DNA from: Cephalotrichum gorgonifer
Lineage: Eukaryota > Ascomycota > Sordariomycetes > Microascales > Microascaceae
Assembly (NCBI GenBank): GCA_900312665.1
Contig: ONZQ02000001.1
Coordinates: forward strand, 1,492,283-1,556,282
Direction: 5' to 3'
Length of the DNA stretch: 64,000 nt
In this document: positions 37,412 to 50,237 of the stretch, in pieces
Layout of the letters: the number at the start of each line of letters is the position of its first letter
Numbering within the stretch: position 1 is the first letter of the stretch
Program-made: the position numbers and the translations under genes
Notes under the pieces: generated by a model
Seen by the model: only the letters and a program-made list of their open reading frames with translations
Database searches by the model: none
What the model was told of the DNA's origin: nothing

Positions 37412-37467
37412 GTCACGTGACGTCGCGTTTGTCACGTCCCATTCGCCCCTCGAGATTCGTGACGTCG
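37412..37467 (+). promoter_or_regulatory. E-box plus two CRE-like sites upstream of the exoribonuclease gene
   Basis: TCACGTGA (37413-37420), a Cbf1-type E-box, overlaps TGACGTC. A second TGACGTC lies at 37460. A further TCACGT sits between them. All are about 100-155 bp before the ATG, a plausible bZIP/bHLH binding region. This is inference from motif match only. Confidence 0.45.
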
Positions 37468-37567
37468 ATCAGTGGAAGAAAAAAAATGTTCTAGAGCAGC
37501 GCAACAAGAGGAGATACCTCAGATAACTCCAACACGCCAAGTCCTCCCGACTCCAGTGTGAGTCGAT

Positions 37568-40500
37568 ATGCTCCGGATCGCCGGACGGCAAACGAGATGC
37601 CTCTGCCTTTGTCGGCCCGTGGTCAACGGCCCTCTCGAGAGGCCCGAGAGTCACCTCTATGACAGGAGCAGAGGCCCGGGAGGTAGCCAGCAGAGGGTAA
37701 GTCGGAATCAAAGCAGCCTTGTGCCGTGTGCCCTTATGCCCTCGTCGCTAACACATCGGTACAACCACAGTCGTACGCTCTCCCTGTAAAACGCCGCCCG
37801 AATTCGAAGGACAGACCACGCAGCGATGACTTCCTTGAGAAGCTGACTCGGACCTCAACCATCCGAGAGACGTTGCGACAGTGGGAAGCAGACAACCCAC
37901 AGGTCCAAGATTATTCCGCCCTACCCGAGTCGGTGGCCCCCGGCCAAGTTCCGAATAACATGTTCAAGTCCCAGGCCCTGTCAGGAATGAGGGAAGCCCG
38001 CCAGGTCGGGGATGAGGACGACGGCGAGATGGCTGCGGGCGAGTCTGGCCCCGCCGAGGACACGATGTCCGCTCCAACGGACCATCTCCGACCAGGGACA
38101 CTTGTAGAAATTAGGTATGTCCACCCCCGATCACCCGCTCCGCCCACTTCGGCAAGACTGGGCCCCTTCGAGTCTGACCGTATGCAGAGTATCTGACGCC
38201 CGAATTCCCATCTTGGCCGTCATCCTCGGACGCTTCTGCGGCGTCTACTACTTCTATACCAACGGCGGTCAGCTCGTTGCTGATGACAGGGCACCCCCTG
38301 TACTGTTCAGTGTCGCCAACTTCGCCAGCGCCGCCGAAATCAAAACGCTCGTCGACTTGATACCCAAGGATAGGCCCCTGCACCCTCGAGAGGTCACCAA
38401 CAACTACCAGCCGTCTCTAGAGATCGCGGCGCCTCTCAGCCAGAAGATCCTCTCGTTTTCTACCAAGGCGAGTCTCCTGCTACAAGAAAATATGGCCGCC
38501 CTGTCGGCCGCGGATAGGAAGATTCCGCACGCCACGGAATTCATTACCAGGACCTTGCATGAAATGACGCGGGCGTTGCTCCCTAACAAGGAGGAGCGGG
38601 ACGGAGGGTATAGCCCAGAGATTCTTTATGCCGTGCACACCTCTCTCCTGAACGACGACGTGGACACCTTTCGTCCCCTAAACAAGATCGACGCTGGGAA
38701 GCATGTCAGTTACCTCTATCGTGTGTCACCGGCATCGACCGCCCGAATTATCCGAAAAGTCCGAACACAGGTCCGGCATATTATGGAGACGCTCGGTAAA
38801 AAGTCTTCCAAAGATGGGGACAGATTCGCCGACATAAGCAACCCCCTCTGGAAGTTCCTGGTGAAGGCAAGGTACGTGGTCAAGGAGAGTCGGACAAATC
38901 GGGCTTGGACGGACCACGGGACCCTAGCGCCGCATCGCGGGCGGTATCCCATCTACCAGGACTGGACAGACGAAGAGAAGGAGTTCATCCATTTCATCGA
39001 GATATGGGTTGGGAGCCACGTCCACCGCGAAAGCTCGCTGCATTGTATGGGATCAGCCATACTCCACCTGACCGGCATGTATAAGCCGGCGAGGCAGCTG
39101 AATGCCGCGGCGGGCTGGGTCTTCCTCCAGGAGCTGGGCTGGATACCCTCGTGGGAGCTCCCGACGCGCCACCAGGCCCCCATACCCGGGGCGAGGGTCC
39201 AGAGAGGGGGCGGGTACATCAGGCCGTCGCCGGGCCCCTATAAAGAGTCCATGAGAGAGGATATAGCTGCGAACTATAGGAAGGACTGGGGACCGCTCAA
39301 AGCCTATTGCATTGACGCGACGAGCACGACCCTCCTCGACGATGCCGTCTCGGTCGAGCCCGCCGAGACGCCAGGGGAGTACTGGCTCCACACCCATGTC
39401 GCCGATCCAACTGCTTTCATTGATCCCAAGTCCAAGCTCGCAGAGTTTGCTGCCATCATGGGAATGGACCACTTCATCCAGGGATACCGGTGTAGCATGT
39501 TCCCGGAGGACTTCTACGACGAGGTCATCATGAAGAAGCTCTCGCTTGACAAAGGCCGGCCGTGCTTGACCTTCAGCACAAAGGTTAACGATGCAGGCGA
39601 GGTGCTCGACATGAAGGTGCAGCCGGGGACCCTCCAGAACCTGATCTTCCTCGACCCGGATGATGTCGACACATTCTGCCCACCCATACACGTCAATCCC
39701 GCCCCAGAGAGAGCCACCACCCTCCTTGTCGGACCGTCGCAAGACAACCAGGCCGGCCCAGCGCGGAAGATGAGCACGGTAAAGGATCTCTCGCCCGACG
39801 AGAAGTCCGACCTCCAAACGATGCACCGCCTCCTGAATGCCGTCGACGCCATCCGAGTCAAACGCGGCGCCATCTCGCAACCACGCTCGGCGCAGGCGTC
39901 CGTCCAGGTGACGTTCGACGGCGAGGGCGGTAGCAGCCCCGCAGACCCTGCGACGTGGGCCGGCGACCCGACTATCGAGGTCGGGTTCGAGGATCGCAAG
40001 GGCGACACACTCGTCAGCATGTCCATGCTGCTGGCGGGCGAGTCCGTCGCCAGGTGGTGCAACGAGAACAACATCCCGGTGCCGTACCACACGCAGCCCG
40101 GCGCCCTGCGGAACCCAAAGAGGCTGCAGGCGCTGGCGGGCGAGATCCGCGAGCTCACGGACAAGGGCGAGCCCGTCCCGGCGGAGCTCTGGCGGAGGTT
40201 CGACGCGGAGGTGGGGCCCACGGCGCAGTCGGTCGACGCGGAGCCCGTCGTCCCGCTGGGGCTGCTGATGTACACCAAGGTCACGTCCCCGCTGAGGAGG
40301 CTGTCGGACTGCATAGTCCACTGGCAGATCCACGCGGCGCTCCAGCAGCTGCGAGGAGCCACGACGGCCAACTCGAAGAGGCCGGGGCGCGCCGCCGTCG
40401 ACCCGGCCCTGCTCCCGTGGCCCAAGGCCGAGCTGAAGTCGAAGCTGGAGTCGCTTCGGCTCTCGGCCTTCACGTCGCAGAGCCTCTCGCGCCGCGGCTC

Positions 40501-40807
40501 CCGGCCCTGGAAGTACCAGGCGCTCCTCCGGGCGTGGAGGTTCGGCGAGGCGCCCCTGCCGCGCTCCTTCACCTTCACCGTGTCGAGCGTCTACGGCCAC
40601 CTCCTCGTCGGCGAGCTGGACTACCTCTCGTTCCGCGCCGTGCTGAGGAAGGGCGACCTCGAGGGCGTAGCGCTCATGAAGGAGGTCGCGGACGGGGACG
40701 TGCTGGAGGTGGAGATTGCGGACGTGGACGTGTATGGGTGCTGCGTGTTCGTCAAGGCCGTCCGTAGGCTTGGAGGTGGTGGTGAGGGAGCACCTGTTGT
40801 AGGATAG
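37568..40807 (+). CDS. DSS1: Mitochondrial RNase II family 3'-5' exoribonuclease (Dss1/CYT-4)
   Basis: The family degrades and processes mitochondrial RNA; in Neurospora, CYT-4 is needed for intron splicing and 5'/3' processing. Three exons, 37568-37696, 37771-38114 and 38188-40807, give 1030 residues. Introns are GTAAGT…CCACAG (branch GCTAAC) and GTATGT…ATGCAG (branch CTGAC). The first exon encodes an Arg-rich, acid-poor N-terminus (MLRIAGRQTRCLCLCRP), a fitting mitochondrial presequence. VEIRVSDARIPILAVILGRF opens the N-terminal RNA-binding region. The RNB domain runs from about 525 to 900, with CIDATSTTLLDDA (about 532-544) and TSPLRRLSDCIVHWQ. Within the first motif one of the acidic positions common in RNase II proteins is Leu. 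The C-terminus looks S1/OB-like. The start choice rests on the presequence and on the phase match. Confidence 0.93.
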
Positions 40808-42030
40808 TTGTATATGTATGCCTTTTTAGAGACAAGGGGGGGAGATATATTGTATACTATGCTCGTGTATATTAGACTAGATATGGGAAGCTGTTTAGAG
40901 CCGGTAACGAAAAAGATCGAGGAAGACATGAATGCCTGTATGGATGATATATACCCTACTCCCTCTGTCCACCGTAGTAAACCGTCTTTCGAACCTCAGT
41001 TCAGTCACACATCAGCCACAGTTTTGACATCATCGCCACCAGATAGATGAGGTACGGAGGGGAGGGTCTGACCTATATCAATCACCCTTACTCACCACTC
41101 GCCACTTCCACTCGCTACTCACCACACTCCGCCGGTCCAACAATGTTATCTCCTCTAAACCCTCTCGAAAATGGACTTCCGAGTGGTCTTCCCAGCTGAT
41201 ATCATGCCCTCACTACTCCCCAAACTCATACTATGTTGACATCAGACATGTCGACATCAGTCACGATCAAGGCCCATTTATTTACTTCCACGACAAAAAG
41301 AGGTTGTTGTTATTACTTCCTCTCACAGCTCTCCCCTTCCCTCCCCTTTTCTCAAATCGGCTACTGCTTTCATCGATCCTAATTCCCCATTCCGCTCGGT
41401 AACCGCGGGCACTTGAAAGAAGGGACAAAAAACCAGCAAGGACCGGGGAGCTCAAAGAACCTGTCAACCTCCCCCTTCCCCATTTCCGCACAAGCTCCCA
41501 AATAAAACACAACGCCGAACCCAATCCCCTCCACCCCCTTTTCACTTTTTGTATTGCCTGAAAGCCAGACCTCCAATATCAAGCCCACCCCTCTCCCCAT
41601 GCAACCCTCCCCCAAGCGCCGTTGCTAGATGATAAAAATGTTGTAACAAACAAACAATGTCAGGAAGGAAAGAAAAGCAAAAACAAGTCCAAAAAAAGAC
41701 AGTAAAGACCCCCCCCTTCTCCCCCCAGAAAAAAAGACAGATAGCCCCCACCCCAACTAATGGACTTTGTCCATAGTTTTCCTGCTCCGTATTCCCAGCA
41801 GATGATTGAAGGCCAATCTGGCACTCGTGTTTCGGCTCGGACTTGGCCATTGCTGGCTGGTTCTGTAATAACACATTCCCACAACGTACTGTACACCTTG
41901 CTCGATAGACAAAGACAAGAGCGAGGGATGGTGACGAGAATTCCTCGCCGGGTATTTGGTGTCGCGATGACGGGGACAAGGCGTCCGAAGAAAAGCAAAG
42001 ATCCGTAGGGGCGACTGTTCACTGCTGGCG
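40808..42030. other. Convergent intergenic region, exoribonuclease and Reg1 3' flanks
   Basis: No gene recognised. A/T-rich 3' sequence near 40815-40950, then pyrimidine-rich DNA and A-runs (about 41620-41745). Confidence 0.5.
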
Positions 42031-43793
42031 TCACTGCCGCCACCCGACATTCCAGATTACGTGGGCGATATCCCTCGCCGTGTTCACCGTGTCGAGGATA
42101 CGGCTGAATACCCCGTCGTTTGCCGTGGGCGACTCGGCTTCGTCGCACGGCATGAACATCCCTGACGGCGTCCTCCGCATGCCAGCAGGTTCGGGGTCCG
42201 AACTACTGCTCGATGCCGTCCGACGCGACGCCGTCGACTGGGACACATTCCCATAGGCCCCGTCAAAGTCGTAGACGGTCTCCTCATCGGAGTTGTCGTC
42301 CCCACTGAAGAACCAAGCTTTCGACTTCTTCGACTTCATACCGTCGGCTCGCAGCGTTTCCTGTGACGACGATGGCGAGACAAGCGGGCTCCCGTACGAA
42401 TACGTACTGTGCTTCATGGCCGTCTCGACTTCGAGGGAGTCCTGTCGATCCTTGAGCGTCGTGGATGGCAGCATGGCGATGGTCTTGCTGTCGGTGCCCT
42501 TGCTTTTCTTCCGTACCATAGGCACCCTCTTTCTCCTCCTCCTCGTCCGCTTCATCATGATGGCGCCGTCGTCCGAGTCGCTGCCGTACGAGTAGACAGG
42601 GGTGTCGTCGCCGTCATCGTCCCCCTTGACGTCCACGGCGATGCATTGCTCGACCTGCTCATTAAAATGTATCCGCTTCCGCTCCGAGGTGGGTGAGACG
42701 ATGCCAGATGTAGAAGATGAAGCGTAGACGCTAGTGTCTATGCTGGTTCCTCTCGAGGAGAAGGGGAATGCGACATATTCGGTAGCGGCCCTGTCGAGAG
42801 CAGGGCGGACGAGCCTTCCACCGCCCTTCTCCTGGGCGTGCACGGCCGCGGCGGCCTCTTTGAGTAGCGATGAAGTGGATAGGGACCGCCTAAGCATTAT
42901 TTCCGACATGCTACGCTTTTTGAGGATAGGCTTCTTGTTAATAAACGAGTTCGTCTTGGGTAGGGTAGGTCTCCTCGGCTGGAGCCCGACGCTCTGGACG
43001 GTCCCTTCTTGTGTCTGCAGTGGTCCGTACAGCCAAGTGACATCGCATTCCTTAAGCCTGCACAGAGTGTTAGCTATCACTCATCTCCCACCAACCGAAT
43101 ACCCTATACACACCAGTTGAGCGTCTCGGGCGACACCGTGGTCAGGTTGTTCTTCTTCTTCAGCCACGTCCTCCACGACGCATTCTCCAGACGGACAGAA
43201 TTGACGTGGTCTTTCCGGCGGGAGACGATATACCTCCACGACGACCAAATCTCCTCCTCCGTCCAGTTGTGCGACAGGTAGTCCACATGTCGTGTGGGTT
43301 GCGTCTTGACGGCTGTGTCATCCTCGGCGCGCTCTGGAATCTCTGGCGACACAGGCCTCGAGGTATTATTAGAGGCCTCGGAATCTGGCGAGGAGTAGGA
43401 ATGCCCGTTTCTGGGGCTCGGTGGGGGCTCGAGTTCCTCGGGCGGGTAGCAGGCATGGTCGTAGTCCGGGAGCACGAAGTGGTCGTCGGGGTGGAAGTCT
43501 ATCTGCACATCGTCACAGTCGGATGATATGGATACATTGCTTGCGGGGGTCGATACGAAGGAGGAATCTGTCGAATCCGAGGACGGGATGGCTATGGGCG
43601 AAGAGGGGGCGGACGACGATATCGATTCGGAGTAGGATTTTGGGATGGAGTAGGAGTCGTGTATCCTGTTTGTTGAAGACGAAGACGGGCCAGTGGACGA
43701 CCGACCCGTAGGGGCTAACGACGTTTGCGAGCGCGTTCTCCTCATTGGTGTTGACGTGAAGTAGTCCTCCTCAGAAGAGAGGACGACTGCCAT
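42031..43793 (-). CDS. REG1: Reg1-type regulatory subunit of protein phosphatase 1
   Basis: Yeast Reg1 targets PP1 (Glc7) to Snf1 and maintains glucose repression. Two exons, 43793-43114 and 43057-42031, give 568 residues. The 56-bp intron is GTGTGT…GTGCAG with branch GCTAAC. Splicing joins the halves of the conserved domain: HVDYLSHNWTEEEIWSSWRY … ETLNW-LKECDVTWLYGP (about 165-238). A second conserved block, RIHFNEQVEQCIAV (about 353-366), is the PP1-docking-like KxxRIHF element of this family. The rest is Ser/Asp-rich and disordered, with runs such as DSDDG and SSSSSDPEP. Neither neighbour is functionally linked. The domain joining across the intron makes the call firm, while the regulatory target in this species is inferred. 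Confidence 0.88.
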
Positions 43794-44435
43794 CTTCTTC
43801 GAGAGTGTGAGAACAATGAGAAAAAAGGCGCACGAACTTGCGAGGCGAAATAAAACCCTTTGGCGGGAGGCCGAGTGCGATAGCCACCCTAGCGGGACTC
43901 TGTATGTTTGAAAACTATCATCAAGAAGGCCGGTAAGATGTCCTTGATTCGGCTACTCGATGTTCCGGTCGAAGTGTCGATTCGGGGGGTGGAAGGGAGG
44001 GAATTGTTTTTTTTTTGGTCCTTTCTTCGTATGGACAGGCCTGGGGGAAAATATTGTTTGAGAGGTTATGACCGGGGGGGGGGAGGCGTTTGTGTGGTGG
44101 TGGGGACGACGATATTAGTATCCGTTCTGTTCCATTTACCCCAGAACCGTTTGTCTGGGAATCCTTGTTGGGTGGAATTTGACTGGCGCAAGACTTCGAA
44201 CTCGGTGGCGTTCGGAGAAGGGGCGGTGACCGAATTGGGCGCAATACCACCACGCTCTGGGGCCCACTAGTAGCGTTTTGACCTTCTAAATCCAACAGGA
44301 ACACACGTGGCTTTGATTCAGCTTTTGGTTTTGGCTCTTTTCTTTTTTTGATTTTCTTGCTTTAGTCGAAACAATGCGTAGGACAAGACACTCGATTCTC
44401 TTGGGAAGATTTGTCGGAGATGGATGGAGAAAGAA

Positions 44436-44455
44436 AGAGAGAGAGAGAGAGAGAG
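44436..44455. repeat. (GA)n microsatellite
   Basis: About ten GA/AG dinucleotides following a GAAA-rich stretch. Confidence 0.9.
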
Positions 44456-47400
44456 ATATACCGAAAATGGGCAGAAAGCTAGTGGTTAAAGAGGGCAGGT
44501 CGAAGGAAGACTATTCGGTTCGGTTCCGGGATGGGGACATGCACTAAAATACGAGTACACCGAGCGTGGAGGGAACATTCAAGAGAGGAAGGGAGCACGA
44601 CAGTACGAGGTACACACAGAGGCTAGAGTGTACTGTGAGTTCAGAGGTGGGGTTCGCAGAGACAAACCGAAGCAGGTGGGGTGGCGTCAGCGCTGCAGAC
44701 TCGTAGGTTTGACCGTGCTGATAGGGTTGCACTTGCGCACAGTGTACTCGTTTACTCCCGCGTGTACTTTACACCCCGTACGATATACATCGAGCCCACA
44801 TCGACGGAAGTAGCGATGGGGATGATTCATGATCCAATGGAAGTAACACGGCCCATTACGATAGGAGAGAACCTCATGGGCCACTGAGGTGTGTGTGTGT
44901 GTGTGCCCGGGCATACACAGAAAGTAGCAGCCGCCGATTGCCATTGCCATTGCGACTATTCGTACCCGTACAGTCAACCGGGGTTTGTTCCCAAGAGACG
45001 TGGCGGGCGTTTCGGACCATGGCTTGGTTTCCCTTGTCTACTCCTTTCCCGGGTCTCCTTGTTTAGGGTGTCGAACAAGGACATGGGGGTCAAACGGGGG
45101 TCAAGCTAGGATTTACAGTTTTATTCGTTCGAGTAGGGGACCAGGCGAGCACCAGGAATGGGGAAAACACACCCGGTTGGTGCCTCCCGCCGATATACGG
45201 AGTGCTCGTACTCATACATATCATTCTTGGTACTCATGAACACGGATGAGTAGGGGCGGGCGGGCGCTCCGGGTGCCTCCGTTAGCAGGGGCGAGGTAGT
45301 TAGCGTGGTTGATGGTTGGTCGAAGTCAAATGGGGGGGTGAGGAGCCTTGTATGCGCGCCGCCGCTCAAGTGCAGAAGGATGCAATTGTCACTCCTCGGT
45401 CTCCGCCCTTCCACCTCGTGCACTCCGAAGCGCTGGTTGATGGCCTGCGCGTCTGAACTCAAGGGTACAAGCGTATAGTGTAATAGGTGATTGACTGATC
45501 CCTGTATAAAAAAAAAAAAAAAGAATGGGCTGGTTTTGAGCTCAGCTGATGAAGGGGAGGACAGTGCGAGGAGTCAGAACTTCACCCTTTCCAGGTCGTC
45601 GTATTCGCGAAAGTCCACACAAGCATCAGGCGACCGCCGATCTACTCCTCGTCAGCATAGGTAGGGATGAAGCCTGAGACGAGGAAAGCACAACAGCGTG
45701 GAGAAGCGGGGGTGGTGGCGTTCTCAGAGAAGGTCTTCCGAAATACTCGTATGGGGCCTTGTCTCTTGTTCCTGGCCAAAACCCCACACACCGCTGGACT
45801 TGTACTCTGTAATACACCTCTCTCCAGTGCCACCGGCAACGCTGGATGACCCACCCCCCAAGCTTGTTCCCCCCTACTGGCAAGCACCCGAACGAAAGGG
45901 TATATTACGTGTGCAGCCGAAGAGGACGATGGCGTCTAGGTGCCAACCGGCGCAGGGCCACTTTCTCCCTCGTCTATTTTCGGCTCCTATTTTTGGGATT
46001 TCAGTCCCCCAGCTCCTCGATCTCCGCGACGCGTGAAAAGGAAAAGAAGGCACTCGCCTCTCACACCGATATTCTGATGTTGCTTGAGACGCCTATTGGT
46101 TGGCTGGGCCGAGACCCGAGGAGGTGGTACTAATGACTCGATGGGCTGTAGGGCCGTGCGCTGCGTTTGTGATAATCACATACTGTATTATTATGAGTCG
46201 AACGGAACGGAAACCAAGTGAGGTGGACTTTGAGCACGTGCCACGCTGATAATAACTCGCAGTCGTACTTTGTAACCTGTCATCTCGATCGGAGGAGTGG
46301 CGCGCGAAAAACGATCGTGCTCGATATCAAAGATTGCATCAACAACAGCTCGGCAACTGGAACAAAACGCCATCGAAGTTGTAATGGCCAATGGGGATGC
46401 ACAGGGGGGGAAGGGGGGGTGGCCAGTGGTTCGGGACATTGTTCCTGGGAGGGGGGTGGGAAGTTCCTGGGACCCAATGCTTCGGCCACATGGTGGACTC
46501 CTTACTGCCGGCCCCCGCCATTACATGTACGACATGGTGTATCTTCCTCGAGACATCCGATGAACGAATCCAATAATGCAATAACAACAGCTTAGACAAA
46601 ACATTCCACCTCATGCTCGATGGTAGGTAGTACTATCTCGTGTCGCCAGGTCCCGCTTGATGACCCCCCAACCTAGGGTGCCTGCCGTCCTCGGCCTACA
46701 ATAGACAGTGAGCATGCAACCAAGAGGGAGATGGAAGACCACCAGCCAATCCAATCCACTGCTCCTTCCATTCCTTCCCCAAGTAGCAATTAATCGACGA
46801 GGAAAACTCGACCGATTAAACTTCACATGGTCGAGGAAAGGGCGATGGTTTGGGAAACGCCAGCTCCAGCTCGCCCGCCGCCTCGATGTCCGACCGTAGG
46901 AGCCGTCGCCTCCGTCTCCGCCGCCACCCTTTGGTGCGGAGCCGAGAGCATGCTCGCCACCCGTATTATATTCCGGGCCGATTCGTCTTGCTATAACAAA
47001 AGGAAAAGTCGGAAGTGGAGTAGTCTATTTTTTTGTTCTTTTTGTTCTTTACTTTCTTCTATCGAGCTAGCTCGTACGGTAGGACCGATCATGTCCGAAC
47101 AAGTGTATTTTTCTGAGTAAAACTTGAGAGGAAGGCGCCATGGGACGCGGGTACATCTCGAAGCATGTACAAAGTACGAGTAGGATTGGAAAGAAGGAGG
47201 TTCCTCCTCCCAGAAACAGGTAGGCAGGCAGGTGCCTCTCTCTGTCTGAAACCAAACTTCCGTTCTATTCCCGAGGGCTTACGAGTTTGCTCGTGACTCG
47301 TACCCACCTAAGCGAGCAAACCTTCGAAGATGGATATCAAGCCAATCATCGAAGCGCTACGGCCAACCATCATCTGCACGCTCTTTCTTCTTGATACGGT

Positions 47401-49782
47401 ACGGGCACTAAGGAACTAATAATGGGAACCAAAAGGGCCCTACGAGGGCGGGGACGGCTCCGGACCCACTGACCTGCTTGTGCTGCTGCTGGTGCTGCTG
47501 ATGATGCTGCTGGCGCTACCGCAACATCGCATTAGCACTGTAACCATTGCAACCCGCCCCGGGGGATTTATGCTCGAGCAAAGAGATAATAATAAGCTTC
47601 CCGGTGGGCCAGGCGCGCGTAATGGCAATCTATCGAGGTCCACTTCCCATTTCTCCTTTCGTGACTGTGCATCGAGAGCCTGGCTCCTCCTTCCCTCGTA
47701 TCAGGACATGAGTATCCACTATTATCGGCATCAGATCATGGACCTTCTCCGCAGCCGAGGAAGAAGCCGGGACGTCCAGCGTCTAGCACGAGAAGTTCCC
47801 GCCGCAACATGGCACTATTGACTTTAAGCTCGTCTGCGGGGATGGGGAAGGTGTTGGTGTTGGCTGATCTGGCTCGTAATCATATTTCGGCATTAGTGCG
47901 CGCGCAAGGGCAATGGTTTTGGAAAGAGACTGCCTGTGCGAGTCACCAGAAGCAATTATCTACTATAGATGGGGAAGGCGCACACGGGGATTCAAGATAA
48001 CACTAGTCTTAAACATTTACTCGTACGAATACAGGTACTCATGGTCACATGTGCGCAGGCCGCGGAATATCTCGGGGTTACATGACTAAGTAAGGCAGGC
48101 AGGGTGCTACCTGCCCGACGTCGACTGACTATTACTATTAATATGCTATTGCAAGTATACATGTTACGTATAGGTATAGGTAGAGATATGGATCAATCAT
48201 TATTACATCGACAGGGCTTGATTACCCGGCAATTCGATTTGGCAAGGGGGCGCTCCCGACGGAGTTGCGGTTGTAAGTCTCCGATGATAGATCACAATCC
48301 AAATACCGGAAATCTACTATATGGATGTGCGTGCCTGTGCCTGTGCGTGCTTACTTTTGCCGGCCGCCGATAGGGACGGCACGGGCTCTTATTTCCGTCT
48401 TCCTCATCCTCCTTTTTTCCGCGCCTCGGCGGCGGGCGTTACGGCCGTTGCGACCACAGCAGCGGAAAGCGGCCGCTGGCGGCACCGCCTCCCGAACTCC
48501 TGCTTCCTCACAATACCTCCTCCGCTCCCGGATCCGCCACACCGTCGAACGAGCATGCACGTACTCGTAGCAGGAGCGTGAGCAAAGGGGCGCACCGCAT
48601 TCCCGGATTACATCGCACTAACGCCCAAACCGCTAACCAGGTTGCATGCCAAGGGGGGGGACTGTTGATTCTACTTTCGGTGTACGGAGTGAGGGGAAGG
48701 CACAGTAGGTCTAAGATAATGTCTACGATAGAGGTGAGACAATACCACGGCGCTACTTTTTGACTTTTGACTTTCATCGACTTGGCCAGCATGGCTGAGA
48801 CTTGAGAAAGGCCAATGAACGGGCCACGGGGGTTGGAACGGCTCCTTGCGGGGAAAGGTAGCTCGTTCTCATCGGTGATACGAGGACTGGTTTACAAGGC
48901 CGGGAGGTGGCTTGTTTCTCGACTTGAACGAACGGTAGAGGGGAAAAGGAAAACCTGCTGACGTGCATTTACTCACTGGTCCTCGTCCATTAGAGACTGG
49001 AGATGACATAGTGCCATGAACATGAACCAGGAACATTGACGAGTAATAATCCTTCCATATCACCCACATATAAGTAAGTAGTACAGATACCCATATTGGC
49101 AGTTCTTACGCTTTAGTCATTGTTCATCATTACCAAGAGGAGGGGCGTACTCTGTCAACGTCCTTACTCGTATTATCCGTACCTCGTTTGAGGTTGGAGG
49201 ATCGGCGTCTTTGGAGACATGGTGATATCATGACGACTACATGGTGCAGCTCGGCAATTAAGCTCGAGCTCAGGCCCCGTCTTGCGCAATCTGCTCAAAG
49301 CCCGTCACCTTCTCCATATTATCAAATATTTTCATTTGGCCCAAGTTTTGTTTGGCCACCTGGGTGCTTGTAACTCGTACGAGCAGCTACTCGTAGCTGT
49401 CTTTACCCCTCTCTCCTCCTCTCCTGCCCCTCCTCGAGCTTGGCTTGGCCCTGGTAGGGGGTGTAGTGGGGTGTGTGATGTGTGTCCTATAATGTAAGAG
49501 GGGAGAGCTTTCACCAATTGGATAGAGGGGACACCCCTCCCCCCCAACCTTCCCTCTTGTTAACTATTCCTTTTTCTCCCCCCCAACCCTCAATCCTCAA
49601 TGTCCTCGACTCGTGCCCCTCGATGAAGTACCGCTAAGTTATCAAGTGGCGAGTGTCGAGACAACTCTCAATTGGCCAGGGGGAGACAATTCTTTCCTGC
49701 CGCCATGTCTATTTACGGATTAAACCTTGATAACAGCCAGGACGCAAGTACGAGGAGATAGATGACGTTCCACCGTCCATCC

Positions 49783-49804
49783 ATCCTGATCCTGATCCTG
49801 ATCC
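49783..49804. repeat. (ATCCTG)n simple repeat
   Basis: Three perfect hexamers plus ATCC. Confidence 0.9.
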
Positions 49805-50200
49805 CGAATTCCGAATCGGCCTCCGGACAGTACACCTCGAATCAGCCTGTGTACTGGATATGGATAACAAGGCAACGAAGAGATGGGCATTAGGTGGGTA
49901 GTGGGTGGGTGGGGAAGGGGGGGATAGATATGGTCGTAATGTAGTTGTAACGCGACGCCATCCCCTCCTTTTTCACCGGTCTCGCGCAGTGCAACGCGCC
50001 CTCTCTCCCCTCCCGAAAGGAACCCGCAGGACGGAGTATTCTAGTAACCCGGGAACCCCCACCGACGTGCCCTCACCGAGCCGAGAGGGGGGGAGGGGGG
50101 AGCTATCACACCTTACATGTAGGCTGCATGCGCCTTGCGCCATGCACCATGCGCATACTCTTGCAAGCAGCCGGCTTGAAATAGAGATGGCCGCCCATCA

Positions 50201-50237
50201 CATCACACCACACCACACCAAACCAAACCAAACCAAG
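50201..50237. repeat. ACACC/AAACC pentamer repeat
   Basis: Short tandem run moving from CACCA-type to AACCA-type pentamers. Confidence 0.8.

Larger units (their letters stand above)
34533..37567. other. Divergent intergenic region between GH17 and the exoribonuclease
   Basis: 3.0 kb with no conserved gene. It carries a GTACNN hexamer array (36079-36112), three TACTCGTA copies (36104-37038), a C-rich run (36359-36379) and, close to the downstream gene, an E-box/CRE-like element cluster. Confidence 0.55.

Noticed and set aside
39053..40600. 515-codon minus-strand ORF opposite the exoribonuclease
   Set aside because: Antisense shadow of the RNB-domain exon; composition is Arg/Leu/Gly-rich and no family is recognisable.
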